Notes under the pieces: generated by a model
The model's input: the letters and a program-made list of their open reading frames with translations, nothing else
The model's database searches: none
What the model was told of the DNA's origin: nothing
Source of the DNA: Linnemannia hyalina
Lineage: Eukaryota; Mortierellomycota; Mortierellomycetes; Mortierellales; Mortierellaceae
DNA length: 64,000 nucleotides
Reading direction: 5' to 3'
Assembly (NCBI GenBank): GCA_019671135.1
Contig: JAHRHY010000015.1
Span: 62,001 to 126,000, forward strand
Position numbers and translations under genes: made by a program
Shown here: positions 1 through 12,610 of the stretch, one piece after another
Position numbering within the stretch: position 1 is the stretch's first letter
How the letters are laid out: each line of letters begins with the position of its first letter

Positions 1-665
1 TGATGATGCTCTGGACCCTGGACCTTGGTGGAGTGAGTGCGTTGGAGGAGTAAGAGGACACGCACACATACACTTGCACTTCCTTCCAACCCATGCACCC
101 CGACACTGACTCACTCAACTACTCGCTTTGCTAAACTGAAACTAAAAAATAGCAACCCCACTTTTTTCTTTCTTACAGATACACAAAAGTCGATCGAAGA
201 CCCATGGGCGGGACAGAAAGAAAAGAGGGGTGATGGAAAAATAGAACTGAGGCAAGGTTAAAACAGCGTTGCCCATCCCATCCCGTCCTATCTCATCTCA
301 CCCCATTGCTACCCATTGCATCCCTCCAGAAAACAAACAAACCCAAAGGACAAAGGACAAAAAAGAAAAGGATCAAGTACCTCAATAGCGATAGAGGAAG
401 ATGAGAACGGAGGACTACGAAAAAAAAAGTGACGGGTCCCCATTGCATGCAGCAGTGCGCCATGGTATTTTTAAAAACGTGGCATTTTCTGTCCCTCAAA
501 AGCAAAAATTGAGTTCGAAGATTTTTCTTACTTTATGGACAAGACAAAATGGATGGGAGGAGGAGGAGGGGAGGAAGGAGTGGATGTCTGTAAACAGAGG
601 GATAGGAGAAATGGCCCATGGTCGGCATTCAAAACATAAACAACATGCAAAGGCTCACGTTTTTT
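1..665. other. intergenic, left edge
   Basis: No gene is supported here. The open frames are short, low-complexity and lack family motifs. The stretch lies downstream of the gephyrin-like gene, whose TAA is at 666-668 on the minus strand, so its 3' UTR falls here. A-rich and G-rich runs are present (for example 350-430 and 550-600). Confidence 0.6.
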
Positions 666-3620
666 TTAGCCAAGGTTGCTAATCAAAAGACACTCTATCT
701 TCTGGCCCATCGAGACAGAGTCCCGTTCGGCCGTCCGTCCAGGGAGGACCATAAGGCTGTTTGCGCCGAGCATGCTCACCATTCGGCTACTCATTTGGTT
801 CTTATCGGTCGACTGGACTTTGATGGTGCCTTCCGGTGTCACCGAGACGACTGCTCGCTGGTACTCTGGTCGCTCATCCAACCGAACATCGTGTGCGACC
901 TAGGGTGGAAACAAAAGCAACCCATGCCAAGGTCAGAAATAAACCTTTTTTCGCCACCAAAAAAAAACATATTAAGTGGTTCCGATAGCAATGCTAGGGC
1001 TGTCTTCTATTTTTTCTCTTACCGCCGCTTGGACACTGGGCCACATGTACTTCTCATAGCCTGCCAACTTGCGAAGTGCGGGCAAGACAAAGAGATGGAA
1101 GGTGACGGTGGCCGAGACTGGGTTACCAGGCAAAGCAAACAGCAGCCTAGGCTGTCCCCCGTTGGGGTTGGGGACCGTTGCGAATGTAGTAGGTTTACTG
1201 TCGTACACCAATCGAACACACGTATGCATGCATGAGTCAGTTAATTGTTACATGGCTGCAAAATACAATAATCGTCTTCTCGACTGTTCCTTGTATCCGT
1301 GTGTGACAAAAGAGCGATCTACTCACCCTGGTTTCATCATGATACGGCCGAAGTGGATCGTAGCTCCGAGTTTTTGTTCAAGAATAGGTTTTAGGAGATC
1401 CATCTCACCCATCGACACTCCTCCTGTCGTCACTACAATATCGCATTTCGCCAATCCGCCCTTTATGGCCGCCTCGAGATCCTCTGGGCTATATATTGCA
1501 AAGTAACGCACGAGGTATATGATCATATGGTTAGTACTCTTTACGAGGTACTGTACTGCACCCTCATATTAATTTGACAAGTGTTGATTGCAAAACGTGT
1601 TTCATGTAAGCGTACCTGTCAGGGGCAATGCCCAAGTCGAGAAAGTCGAACCCTGCAGCCTTGGTTGCGGCAATAAGTGTTGGTCGGTTGCTGTCACGGA
1701 TCTGTCCCATCTTCAACTCCTCTCCATTGTCGTGGTTAACCACTTCATTCCCTGTCGACAAAAATCCAACCACAGGGCGCTGGCGAACGAGTACCTAATA
1801 TATATATCAAAGAAAAAATACATGTTCGCTTTGTGAGAATACTTTTTCCCAACTTTGCTCAGCCGACGCTCATTACATCGAAAGCAGATCTGTGAGGCTG
1901 ACCCATTTATATATATACCTTTTGGACTCCAATCGAGGCCAAAACGCCGATTTCGCCACCAACTGCGGAGATGACTTGTCCCTTCTTGAGCACAGTTTGA
2001 CCAACCTGAATATCGGATCCAATTTCCCGAATGGCCTCTCCCTTGCGGACTTTGGCGAGGATCTCGACAGTCTCCTCATGTGTGCCATCCTCTGAGGACT
2101 TGACAAGCAACGTATCCTCGACCATGACAACAGCAGTTGCTCCTTCAGGCAAGGCACCTCCCGTCGTAATTCTCGCGATCTGTCCTGGAAGTAGCGTCGT
2201 CGCCGATCCGTCCGATGACGCTGCTGCGATCGACACAGCAGTAACAGGGTACTGCCCTGGACCATCCGTGTCTGCGAAGAATGTACATGCGAAATGATGT
2301 CAGGACATGAGCTCACCTAATGAGGAATTGGTCCATCATACGTCAACTACCGACAGACAATTAATTACGTTACCAATAACAGCATAGCCATCTAGGATCG
2401 AAGCGCGGTATCCCGGAACAGCCTCGACCGCGACCACATCCTCATCCAAAACTGCGCCAATCAGTGATCCGTCAACTGGTTTCTGTACAGAGGACAGAGG
2501 AACGACGCGGTCCATTACGGATGACAAGGCCTGCTCCATGGGGATCAATGGGTATGGCGACTTGCGCAGCCTCCTCGACACTAAACAGGCAATTCGCCAA
2601 AAGTAATATCGGTTAACGAGGTATACATCGCGTACGCCAGGACCACACTGCATTGCGATCAAAATCTAGTAAAACATACCAGGTGTTCCAAGACCGAGTG
2701 ATGCGGCATCGGTTTTTGCTTCTCTATCGCTGTGGTGGAAGCATGTGTGTCCTCCATGTCCGTGTCCGTGTCCGCGACCATGCCCATGTCCATGGCTATG
2801 CGACGACTCTGTCTGACCCTTCTCTTCAGTGGCGGTAGGCGCGACTCCAGAGGGTCTTGGACCACCCTGCATCTTTTCGTGTGTCTTCTTGCCAGTGCCA
2901 CCTCTTGCCAGATCAATTGCATGTGGAAGCAACTTCGCAACAGCTTCAAAGTTCTCCTTGACAGCCTTGGGGCTTCCAGGGAATGTCAATACTAGAGTCT
3001 GACCTCGAATTCCTGAAACTGCTCTGCTGAGGGCTGCAAATGGTGTGATCTGGATGGACTTAGCAAAGATTAAGTGAGAGATTCCAGGCGTCTGTCTGTC
3101 CAAGAGGGGCAACACCGCCTGCGCAATACATATGGAGCACAAAAAGGATAGGAAGAAATGAGTCAGCAATAAGACCTCACACCATGTACACCAGTTACTC
3201 TTATGACCAACTGAGGTCTGTTTGTGCGATATAAGACAGAGTGCAAAGAAACTGGATAGGTACCTCTGGGGTACAGTCCCGGACTCCAAATCCAGTCCCA
3301 CCAGTCGTGAGAACCAGGTGCAGATCGAGGTCGTCGCACCAGGCGGTAACAGTCTTTTGGATGACCTTGTGGTCGTCAGGAATGCAGGCGGTGACCTCAA
3401 CTGTGTATCGAGGCTCAGCTTCGACCAGGCGGCAAAGAGAGGGTCCGCTAGTATCTGCGGCAGGGTCTTGGAATGCGGTGTCGCTAACTGAAAGTGTCGC
3501 GTTATAGGTTCAATGGTATCAGTGGTGCGCTTTGAGTTTACTTGTGAGAGGGTAATAATGGGATTATGACAGTAGAGTGTGATTACTTGTGAGGATTCCG
3601 ACGCGTAAAGTAGAAGACAT
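666..3620 (-). CDS. gephyrin-like molybdenum cofactor synthesis protein (MogA-MoeA fusion)
   Basis: Two-domain enzyme for the last steps of molybdenum cofactor synthesis: the G domain adenylylates molybdopterin and the E domain inserts molybdate. It is expected in the cytosol. Nine exons join in frame: 3587-3620, 3264-3487, 2680-3118, 2374-2580, 1919-2271, 1616-1794, 1327-1488, 1023-1197 and 666-899, giving about 668 residues. The N-terminal part (residues 5-160) has the MogA motif [16 protein letters not shown] and later [19 protein letters not shown] His/Gly-rich linker at about residues 180-205 follows. The MoeA part then shows [48 protein letters not shown] and ALPGNPVSA. The order G then E is that of animal gephyrin and the reverse of plant Cnx1. 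The start is the ATG before [10 protein letters not shown]. It is divergent from the beta-helix gene. Family assignment is certain; exact exon edges are hand-made. Confidence 0.93.
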
Positions 3621-4001
3621 GGTAGAAGGGGTTGTGTTGAATGTGGGAATGAGAAAAGCAAAGGAGTGGAAGTTGCGATTTCGAGAGGTGTAAGTGGCAG
3701 TGGGGGTGGGCGCGAAAAGCGGGTGAATAGGGTTCATTCAATTAAGGAGGGGCTTGCTTGCGCATTAAGAGAGGGTTGAGACTCGACAGCCACAGTTGCT
3801 CTCCCCCTCACTTATGACATTATGACGAAGATTGTTTCACAAACCACCAAGCTTCCCTTTTCTTCATTCATTTACACTCCCGCACTCCCTTCTTCAAACC
3901 ACAACCACAATCAACTCCAACGTTGCTTTCAATCAACTACTCTCGCCATTCACCCATACGCCTGTCTCCTCTTTCTCTTTGTCATCGCATTCATCCTCGC
4001 A
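3621..4001. promoter_or_regulatory. divergent promoter region, gephyrin-like / beta-helix genes
   Basis: This 381-bp gap separates two divergent start codons, so both promoters must lie here. The right half is pyrimidine-rich, like leaders elsewhere in the window. It contains an upstream in-frame ATG at 3822 that could extend the beta-helix protein by 60 residues, including a hydrophobic run. I see no clear TATA box. Confidence 0.5.
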
Positions 4002-6505
4002 ATGAGTTTGGAACAGTTCGGCAAGAGAGCCGGTCGAATGATTACCAACAGAATGATGGGTAAGCTTGCCTCAACAAAAATGACCACTAAGGCTTGGCGT
4101 TTTTTCTGCTCAGTTCTGCCGCCGCGTACGACCGACACATAGAAAACCATGTTCTAACTCGATCGACCTCTCATTTCTGGTAGACTATCTGAATGATGCT
4201 AATAAAGCACCCCCCGTCCCTCCACGACAATCATTTCCCTCTCAATCTCAGGCACACCAAGCCATGGTGGCATCGCAGTACCCAGCACATCAACCGCAGT
4301 CTGCCGGAAACTATCAGCAGCAGCATCAGCAACAACAGTAATGCGAACGACTTTTCTTTGTACCATCTTGCATGCTGGCACAGACTCTGTGTCCTCTTTT
4401 GTTACTAACTCATGCCATTGATATGTTTACAATAGACCCTTTTCTGCCCCTCCTCCCCCTTATGAGGAAGCTTCGCCAGCAGGTGATGGACGTGCAGATA
4501 CCGGAAACCTTGAGGCGCTAAAGTTCCCAGACTCCCACGGAAACACGGTGCCGGACTTCTCCCGAGTCGGTTACCGCGAGGGCCATGTCAAGATCCCAAC
4601 AGTGCCTGTTCAGATGGTCGTTGAGCCATCACTCGATCCCTTCAGTGATGATACGGCGAGGATTCAGGCGGCAATTGACGAAGTTGGTCGTTTGCCCCTT
4701 GAGTGTGTAGGCAACGATGGCGCACGTATCAGAGGAGCTGTCCTACTGAAAGCCGGTACCTATCGAGTTGCTGGTGCGCTCATCATCAATGCTTCCGGTG
4801 TCGTGTTGAGAGGTGAAGGGCAGGATGACGAAGGAACAATCATTGTCGCCACAGGAAACATTCAGCGCGACTTCATCTTGGTCAACGGCATGCTTCAGTC
4901 CGAGATGGGAAGCGTGGAGATGCAGCGAGCCAAGGCTAGGACACGTGAGATGATGCCGACAAACGGATACAAAGGCAGCCGGAAGCCTGACACATATACT
5001 CAGTCTGGAGTCTATATTGCTGCTGGGTCAAACCAGATCCCTGTTTTGGATACCAAGGGCTACAACGTCGGCGACCGTATTGTGGTATGTGCCCCAACAG
5101 CGGCCTCTGTACTGCAAGCAAGATCATGCAAGAGCCACGACGCTCGATGCTTACAAAGTCCGTGTTTTGTTGTATAGATTGAGCGACCTGGATCAGACGA
5201 ATGGATTAGCGACATTGGCATGGACAAGCTCCCCCCTCGACCAGGAAACGGCAACCCGTCGACCCAGTGGACTGCAAAGTCGTTCACATTCCGGTTTGAG
5301 CGCAAGATTGTCGCCATCGATCAAGCTACTCGTACCTTTACCATCGACATACCCATGGTGATGTGCCTGGATCCCAAGTACCCTCCAGCAAGAATCTATG
5401 ATCTGATTCACAAGTTCCCAACCATCTCAGATGTAAGTTTTATTTCTTTGGTGCTATTCGTATTATGCATGAGCTGTTGGTCGTTGGACCAAAACATTAA
5501 CAGTTCCCACCTTGTTTACATTAGGTTGGTGTTGAGAACCTGCGTCTTGTGAGCGAGTCAGATCCTGGCAATCCCGAAGATGAGAACCACGGCTGGTACG
5601 GCATTGTTATCGACAACACAATCAACGGCTGGGTTGCTGACGTAACCACCAAGCACTTTGTCAGTGGTATCTTTGCCTCAGCCTGGTCTAGATACATTAC
5701 CATTCAAGACTGCTCGGTTTTGTACCCGGTTTCCAAGCCTACTGAGGGCGGCCGTCGATACCAATTCAACCTCAGCGGCCAGATGGGTCTTGTCAAGCGT
5801 TGCTTCACAAACAAGGCTCGTCATGACTTTATTACTTTGGGACGCGTTTGTGGTAAGTCGTCAGGTCATGGGGTGCTCGTATGATAACACACCAGCGGAA
5901 TTTGCATTGATATTTGATTTTGGTGATATTGACGATATCGATGGTATTGACAATGCGACATTTAGGCCCCAATGTGTTTGTGGATTCGACTGGTGTGGAT
6001 GGCAACAACGATACCGGACCACACGAGCGCTGGGCGATGGGAGTGCTGTACGACAACATCACCTGTAACACCATCAACGTACGACAGCGCGGCTGGATGG
6101 GATCCGGACAAGGCTGGGCTGGTAAGCAGTCATCTCCTGAATCTGTGCTGCACCATGTTCTTGATCTTTTTTCTTTGTTTTTTGCATATGTAAGCTAATG
6201 CAGACGGTCGACCTGTGTTCATTATAGGTGCTTTCCACGTCGTTTACAACTGCACAGGCAACGCCAACAACAACTGCTTTCAGGATCCTCCAGGTGTGAC
6301 TAATTGGGTCGTTGGCTTCAAAGGCGGAGTGGCCAAGAAACCCACGTTTGAGGCACCGTGTACAGAACACATGTCGCCGGACCTTCCTGTCGAGCCAAGA
6401 AGCTTGTACTGGGCGCAACTGGTAGCCCGCATGAATGGAGATATCCTACTTGTCAAGAGAAATGTTGGAGCAGAGGCCAAGATGCAATATCCACCGCGCT
6501 GCTAA
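4002..6505 (+). CDS. right-handed beta-helix protein, pectate-lyase superfamily
   Basis: Seven exons (4002-4059, 4184-4337, 4436-5084, 5178-5432, 5525-5852, 5966-6121, 6228-6505) give about 625 residues. Residues 1-100 are disordered and Gln/Pro-rich, with an SH3-like PPVPPR motif and a WW-ligand-like PPPPYEE motif. From about residue 110 (DFSRVGYREG) the protein resembles pectate-lyase-superfamily beta-helix proteins: short repeated strands such as GVVLRGEGQDDEGTIIVA, then VENLRL, WVADVTTKHF and GQGWAGAFHVVYNC. The substrate is unknown, presumably a polysaccharide. No signal peptide follows from this start; an in-frame ATG at 3822 would add a hydrophobic segment. The acceptor at 6227 is chosen over an upstream AG because it restores GWAGAFHVV. 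The stop is followed by AATAAA after 25 nt. Confidence 0.82.
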
Positions 6506-6530
6506 GCTAGCCATTATATATATATATGTA

Positions 6531-6536
6531 AATAAA
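6531..6536 (+). terminator. poly(A) signal AATAAA of the beta-helix gene
   Basis: An exact AATAAA lies 25 nt after the beta-helix stop, within a TA-rich stretch (TATATATATATG just before it). The convergent ankyrin gene ends at 6576, so the two transcripts probably overlap at their 3' ends. Confidence 0.6.
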
Positions 6537-6575
6537 TTTATATCTTGAACGCGGACGTAATTATTCACATGTCAT

Positions 6576-7578
6576 TTATTTCTTCTCCAAGGCCTGGAGC
6601 TGCTCTGTCAAAGCAGCAGCAGCATCGGGACCAGCAGTAGCCAACATCTCGGCGACAACAGCCTTGAGCTCGTCGTCACGGTCGACGCCATCAGCCTCCG
6701 AGGCCTTCATGATGGCTTCTATCCTCTCCTTGAATGCTGTGGAAGATTCCCCGTTCGCCTTCTTGTCCTCGTCGTCTGAAGAGTCGTCAGAGTCCTTCTC
6801 CTCCATCAAATGCGACATGTCGTCCTCGAGCTCATCAACTTCGTCAGGGTGGGGGACTCCAGTGAGTTCACGGAGGTAGTGGGCAACCTCGAGCCATTCT
6901 TCCTCTTCGGCATTCTCAGCAGCCTATTGATTGTGAATGGGACAAAGCGTGAGTTTGCAGGACCTAAGCGAGAGTACTAATATGATCCGCAGTAAAGTGA
7001 CACAAGACTATAATATCTTACGGTCATCTCGTTCTCGTTGACATGCTTGGCATCGGCACCGGCCTTGACAAGCATCTCGGCGATATCAACAGTTTCGCAG
7101 ACAAAGAGAGGCGAGTCACCTTCGGGGTCCTGGATGTTAACGTCTGCGCCGTTCTCGAGCAAGTATGTGATCAGCTCCTTGTGTCCGTAGGATGCTGCGG
7201 CATGCCTAATGGCATCCAGTGTCAAAAAATAAGAAGGGCGGTTAGTACCAACGAAACATCGAGATTTCACGTTCTCTCAAATAAAGTGTCGAGATGGAAG
7301 AATATGCACTTACAAGGCCGAGTATCCAAACTCGTCCTGCGCATTGATGGAGACACCCTTCTCGTTGATGAAGGTCTTGACGGCAGCGAGGTCACCGTCA
7401 CCTATGCACACAGGAGACATTTTTAGGGTTTTTGGTGATCAGTTTTCTTCCTGCTGTTGCTGTTGAGTTGGGTTGAAGTTGACTACATTGCTGTCCATCG
7501 GGAACGATCCCTTTGCGAGCGGTTGTTAAAAGAGGTGAGGGTTGTCTTACTTGCTGCAAGCCAGATGTTGTGGGACAT
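6576..7578 (-). CDS. small ankyrin-repeat protein
   Basis: Four exons (7551-7578, 7314-7401, 7022-7205, 6576-6923) give about 215 residues. Ankyrin repeats fill residues 1-100: GDGDLAAVKTFINEKGVSIN, then HAAASYGHKELITYLLENGA, then PLFVCETVDIAEMLVKAGAD. An acidic linker (SDDSSDDED) and a C-terminal helical region rich in Ala and Glu follow. The layout recalls the small cytosolic ankyrin proteins of fungi such as yeast YCR051W, whose role is poorly defined; that match is from memory. The TAA stop overlaps an AATAAA on the minus strand. Upstream it shares a divergent promoter with NUP133. Confidence 0.88.
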
Positions 7579-7990
7579 GTTGTGTTGAGAAAAGGGTTTG
7601 GAGGATGAAGAGTAAGGGTGTGAAAAAATAGAAAGAGCCGTTTTCAGTGGCGTAGAAGCTTCCGTGATCGCAAATGTTATCACGACTGTTCTTCAACCTG
7701 TCAAGCAAGGTCATGGAAGAAACGCGAGCATGATCAATTTTTTTGTTTTTCCTTCCCCCTTCCCCCTTTCCCTTTCTACACTTTCATTCTGACCGCGTCA
7801 ACTACTCTCTTTTTCAGCGTCCAACCGCTATACCAAGGATTCACTCTTCTAATCGGATCGACGCGCAACGAAGCAAGCGATCAACAACTCCAAGAACAAA
7901 CAACAGCAACCTCATCCTCCTTCGCGCACTCGCAGTAGGCAGATTCCCCCCTCATAACAACAACTAAAATAACCTCTCTCTCAGGTCGAC
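7579..7990. promoter_or_regulatory. divergent promoter region, ankyrin gene / NUP133
   Basis: The 412-bp gap lies between divergent start codons. The NUP133 side has a pyrimidine-rich tract at about 7738-7815, probably near its transcription start. No distinct factor site is recognised. Confidence 0.5.
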
Positions 7991-10900
7991 ATGTTCGCAG
8001 CCAAGGCAACAAAGGCAAACTCGTCTGTCGTCCCCAATGAACGGAATTTGGAGAGACCTGTGCCCAAAAATTCAAGCCAGACACTCAGTCGCGACAAGAG
8101 CTCGTTATCGACGACGTCGTATGATTCTCAGGAGTTCTCCCGGACACCCAACCACGACAACAGCGATTACTCAAGGTTCGAGGGCGGCGAGGACATTGAC
8201 GATGAATCTATCTACTCTAAGAACGACCGGACGCTCGTGGCGTACTTTGGACCTTTGCCGAGAGAGGCCGAGGAGGCTTTGAACAATTCGGGTAGGTCAA
8301 CTTTTTTACTTTTGCCGGGAGGTATTGCTATGATTCAACTTTCATGATGGTACTAATGTCGCCTTTCTTTTTTCACTCTGAACAGATCCTTACACCAACA
8401 CTATGATTTCTAAGGTCGATTTTGATACAGGATTCGCCATGGTTGTCTCTCATACAAAGTGTTACATTTGGGCTGTCCAGAAGGTACTACGGGGTCACGT
8501 CAATAAGGCCTGGGACTCGTCACGAAAAGATTGGTCTGGATAACCAACATGAACACCTATTTGTCACTTCTCATGATAGGAGACTACATACCGCTCTCCT
8601 CCAATGTGCTACACCCTGCCGATGCCTCCAAACAATAACCCAACTCTCGAGACGGCCCCACTTCTTCCCGTTGTCACAATCACCAAATCGGACGAGCCCC
8701 ACTATGGAATCCTGGCCTGTTCGCCTGACGGAACATGCTGGTACTGGAACAACATCGACATCTGCTTCTCGAATGTGGACCAACACGTGGATACTAAGAT
8801 CAACATCCAACCTAAGGACTACGTCTCCAGAGTCGAGTGTGCTGGCGTAAGTACTCACTGAAGTTTCCAGACCATGGCACTTAACTCGACAAGTATAGTC
8901 TTGAGACACACACTGACGGTCCTGAATTTTTCCTCGTTCTAGCCCATGGGATACTTTGTCGCCACAAAATTTGCGAACGTGTACCAGGTGTCGATCAAAA
9001 AACAGTATGGCGCGAGCACGTTGGCATTGACACAGTTGAACGGAAAACCTGGCAGCACGATTACTTCAATCTTCAGCATGATCGGCGTGGCACAAGGACC
9101 CGACGAGTCTCAGCACCTTGCCGCCATGACTTCAGGACCCAGACTTCAGGATCAACACGGAAGATGGGATTTGTTTGTGATGACCCGGAAATCCCTCCTC
9201 CAGTGGCATCTGTACCGCTCTGGAGAATGCACGTTAGAGATGGAATTTCCTTTGAGGGACGAGATCAAGAATCGTATTCTTAACGATCATACTGCGGTCT
9301 TGCCCATGGGAAGCGATCCTAGTGTCCGCGTTCTCGACATCCAATACATCAGGAACGGCAAGCTGCTCGTTTTTGCCACATTCTTCAATACCGCCCACAG
9401 GGAAGCACAGACTCCATTGGCCAGTGCACTTTTCACTATCTCTTGTCGGAATGGATCAGGATTTGGCATTGAGCGTGTCAGATACCTTAAGCGCACAATC
9501 GTAAGGATGCCTTTCTGTATTTATGAAATTGTTCATCCTCAAGAGCATTGTATGAAAATTGCCGATTCTAACTCGACGTGGGAGTGGTTCAATAGGAAGA
9601 AGACATCAGGCCAGAAGCTTCGCCCAAGCTGGTGGTCCCACTTGGAGGTCCAGGAGTGTTCATCGTTATGCCAAGGGCGGTGATTATCAGCTCAACATTG
9701 CCTGATTCGGCGTTCGAGGACTTGATCCCACTTAAGACAGACAGGATCATCGGTAGCGGACACGAAGACTGGAAGCAACATGTTCAGGATCTGGCTACGA
9801 GCAGCGAGTTGACAATCATTTGCAAATCCAGCGGTCGTTTGGGCATTCACCTTCAGCTGGACGACAAGGGACGCCCATTGCCTTTGATCGCAACCAGCAC
9901 TCAGAACGAGAAGGAAGAAATGACGGTACAACTTCAGGCCAAGTTGGAGCAGGCGGTCTTTTTTAGCGGAAAGAAGCACAATCCCATCTCCTTCGACCTC
10001 GCACATTACGACGGCGGCGATCTCAACCAAGCATCGTTGAATGTGAGTCGGGAGATCCTCAACTCTCATGCTCAACTCCTCGGTACTGGCAGTGATGTAA
10101 CAACAGGACTCTCGGTGCGTTATCAACGGATAAAGAACATCATCGACTGTATTCAGGATGCAGAGATGGCGAGCAGGCTGTTGGTCAATACCAGATTCCA
10201 GCTGTGTTGGAGTGCTGAGAAGTTGGCGGCCGCAAATGAGGTCTGGAGTCAATATCAACAGAGGCGGAGAGATGTCCGTGATGACAAGACGCTGAAGGAG
10301 AACTTGGATCGCGTCTTGCAGGATGCAGCCGCCGAGAACTTGCGCAGAATCGGCGCTCGCAGCACGGAAGATCCAGTGGCGAACTTTATGAAGTACCATG
10401 TAAGTCTCAAACTTATCGGCAGTTTTCGAATAGCGATCGTTTATGAAGGAACGAGACATATGTTAACGGAGTATCTTTTGATGATGATAGATCAACGAAC
10501 TGGGTGCACTGCTTTCCAGCTTGCAGACCTCTGTTGCCCAGACACAGGAAAGTCATCGTGCGATTCTCGTCCGCGATATCAACAAGATCCTTATTTCCAG
10601 TCTGCGGTCTGCTTGGAACTTTAGGAGGTTGAACGTCGGGAAATACGCTCTGCAAGACCGCAGCACTCTCGAGCCATGGACAGGTTCGTGTTCACAGCTG
10701 ACAACCTTGATTACTTAATATTTGAACATGCTGTGTGAGAGTTTACGATAGCTAATTCCGAGACTTTCGCTCTCGTATATTGTAGGCACTGAGGATATCA
10801 TCGATACTTTGACTAAACAGTACTCAGCAACGTCCAAATTGTGCGCGGTAACCCCGGACCAGAATGGCACATCAATGGACGTTGACAAAGGTAGCTCAGA

Positions 10901-12610
10901 GCCCCTCACTCCTCTCGAGCATGAGCTTAGGGATCAGCTGTACGACCTTGCTGATCTCACACTGCAAGCGCGTTCTGAGCATTTGCATTATTTGGAAGGA
11001 TTGCCCACTTCGACTGAGAGCAACATCAGGATCGCTTCCGCTGTCACCGCATATGATGATGCCAAGACAGAATTATTGGGACCACTTGGTACGAACAAAT
11101 CTGATTATGATCAACATGGGGTGTTTTGTGTGCAGACAGGAATGCTGAAATGTTCCTTGATATCATTTCTCTAGGTAATTTGGACAAGGCTCAGCGTGTG
11201 ATTCAGTTGGCTCAAAAGTACAAGGACTTCGCGACACTTGTCCAACTTACTTCTGACGATGAAGAAGTCATCAACGGCTACATTGCCAAGTACCAGCAGG
11301 AATTTGCCAATGCGCTGTTTCAGTGGTACATCGATACTGGTACGCAACTGTTTGCTCCTCGACTCGTGTCTATCTGTGTGTTTATGGATTTTTAATATCC
11401 CTGTGGAGCCAACTAACACTCGCAGGTTTGCTGCTTGCATATCAATAGATCAAATGACTAGACTGTTGGAACAGAGCGAGCTGAACGTCGATCTGTTCAC
11501 TGACTTTATCGACAACCATGACTGCAGTGACTTTGGCTGGCTGCACGACATCAAGATCAAGCGATTCGGGGAAGGTTCGAGGCGGCTTCAGGAAGCTGCT
11601 GCGAGGGAGAACTACTTGGATCGCCGTATGACCATGGCCAGTTTGAGTAAGCTCCTGTTCCTAGCGGAGGGAACCCGTGACGGTGTTGTTCATGAAGGCA
11701 CCGCAAGATATGCCGCCAGATGTAACGATGAGTTGAACACAGCCACGGTTCAAGTTGACGTTGCTAACTTTCTCGAGACGCAAGGTGAAGCGATGGCAAC
11801 CGTTCCCGACAAGGCTGAGACTGTTCTGAAGGTGCTGGGATCCCCCATCCTGGCGAAACAAAAAGTCTTGCGCAAGGTTAGTAACCTGGCCCACCAGTTG
11901 CGTTCATGGTACGAATTGTACGAAATATTGCGGCAGCGACAAAATGTAACCTAACAGCTTGTATGAATTCCTTTGCTCCTTTTTTCTTTTAGGGCGTTCT
12001 TGAGGCGATCGAGAAATTGCTGGAACGTAATGTGCTTTGCTCTGAGGATTTTCTTGATGTTCTCATGCTCCAGCAGGCCACAGAGATCAACGGCACCGAC
12101 GTGTGTGGTCTTGCTCTCGACATCTGTTTCCAGTCTACCGATATTCCCGAGAACCGTCGTCCCTATGTCTTGCAGGATATCTGGCGCAGGATCTTTATTG
12201 CAGACAAAGATGCCTACTGGAGACTGGAAAATGTGAGCGACTTGGAAGCCAGAGAGAGATTGATGACGTCGTGGATGTGCCGGGCATATGCTGTGATCTT
12301 CCATGCAGACGGTCACAAGGACGAAATGATGTTGCGTCCACAGGAGGCCAAATGCACAATGCCCGACAATCTGTTCCGGGAACGCAGCCTGGCAAGAGGC
12401 GAGACAGATGAGGCGGAATTGAAGAGACGGTACGAGGGCTTGATCCAGGACTATGAGCGCGAGAACGATGAGCTCGACCAGCGGATCCGCGAGGGACAGT
12501 TGTTGGAGAAGTGGGAGCGCGTGAAGATGATTGTCAAGGAGGAGAGAGCGGCTGCTATGATGGCTCTGGGGTCCCAGGATGCCATGATGGAGGATGCTGA
12601 GATGGCATAG
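7991..12610 (+). CDS. NUP133: nucleoporin Nup133
   Basis: Structural nucleoporin of the Y-complex (Nup107-160/Nup84 complex), acting at the nuclear pore. Ten exons (7991-8291, 8386-8483, 8580-8846, 8943-9500, 9596-10399, 10491-10683, 10786-11088, 11136-11339, 11449-11876, 11993-12610) give about 1,257 residues, slightly longer than the roughly 1,150 of yeast and human. After an unstructured N-terminus (1-90) comes the beta-propeller (about 100-500) with YIWAVQ, LPMPPNN and GILACSPDGTCWYWNNI. The C-terminal alpha-helical stack carries LGNLDKAQRVIQLAQKYKDF, the Nup133/Nup155 C-terminal segment WLHDIKIKRFGEGSRRLQEAA, and a charged coiled-coil tail. At the exon 8/9 junction the nearest AG would give a stop; the AG at 11448 keeps the frame. 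Confidence 0.92.

Noticed and set aside
618..1235. 205-codon + strand frame
   Set aside because: It lies antisense over exons 8 and 9 of the gephyrin-like gene, whose homology is clear. No motif in this frame.
6190..6227. Alternative acceptor (GCTAATGCAG) for the last intron of the beta-helix gene
   Set aside because: It is also in frame but inserts eight residues into GQGWAGAFHVVYNC, which otherwise matches the family pattern.
11426..11448. Nearer AG acceptor (CTCGCAG) at NUP133 exon 9
   Set aside because: Using it leads at once to an in-frame TAG; the AG at 11448 keeps the frame.
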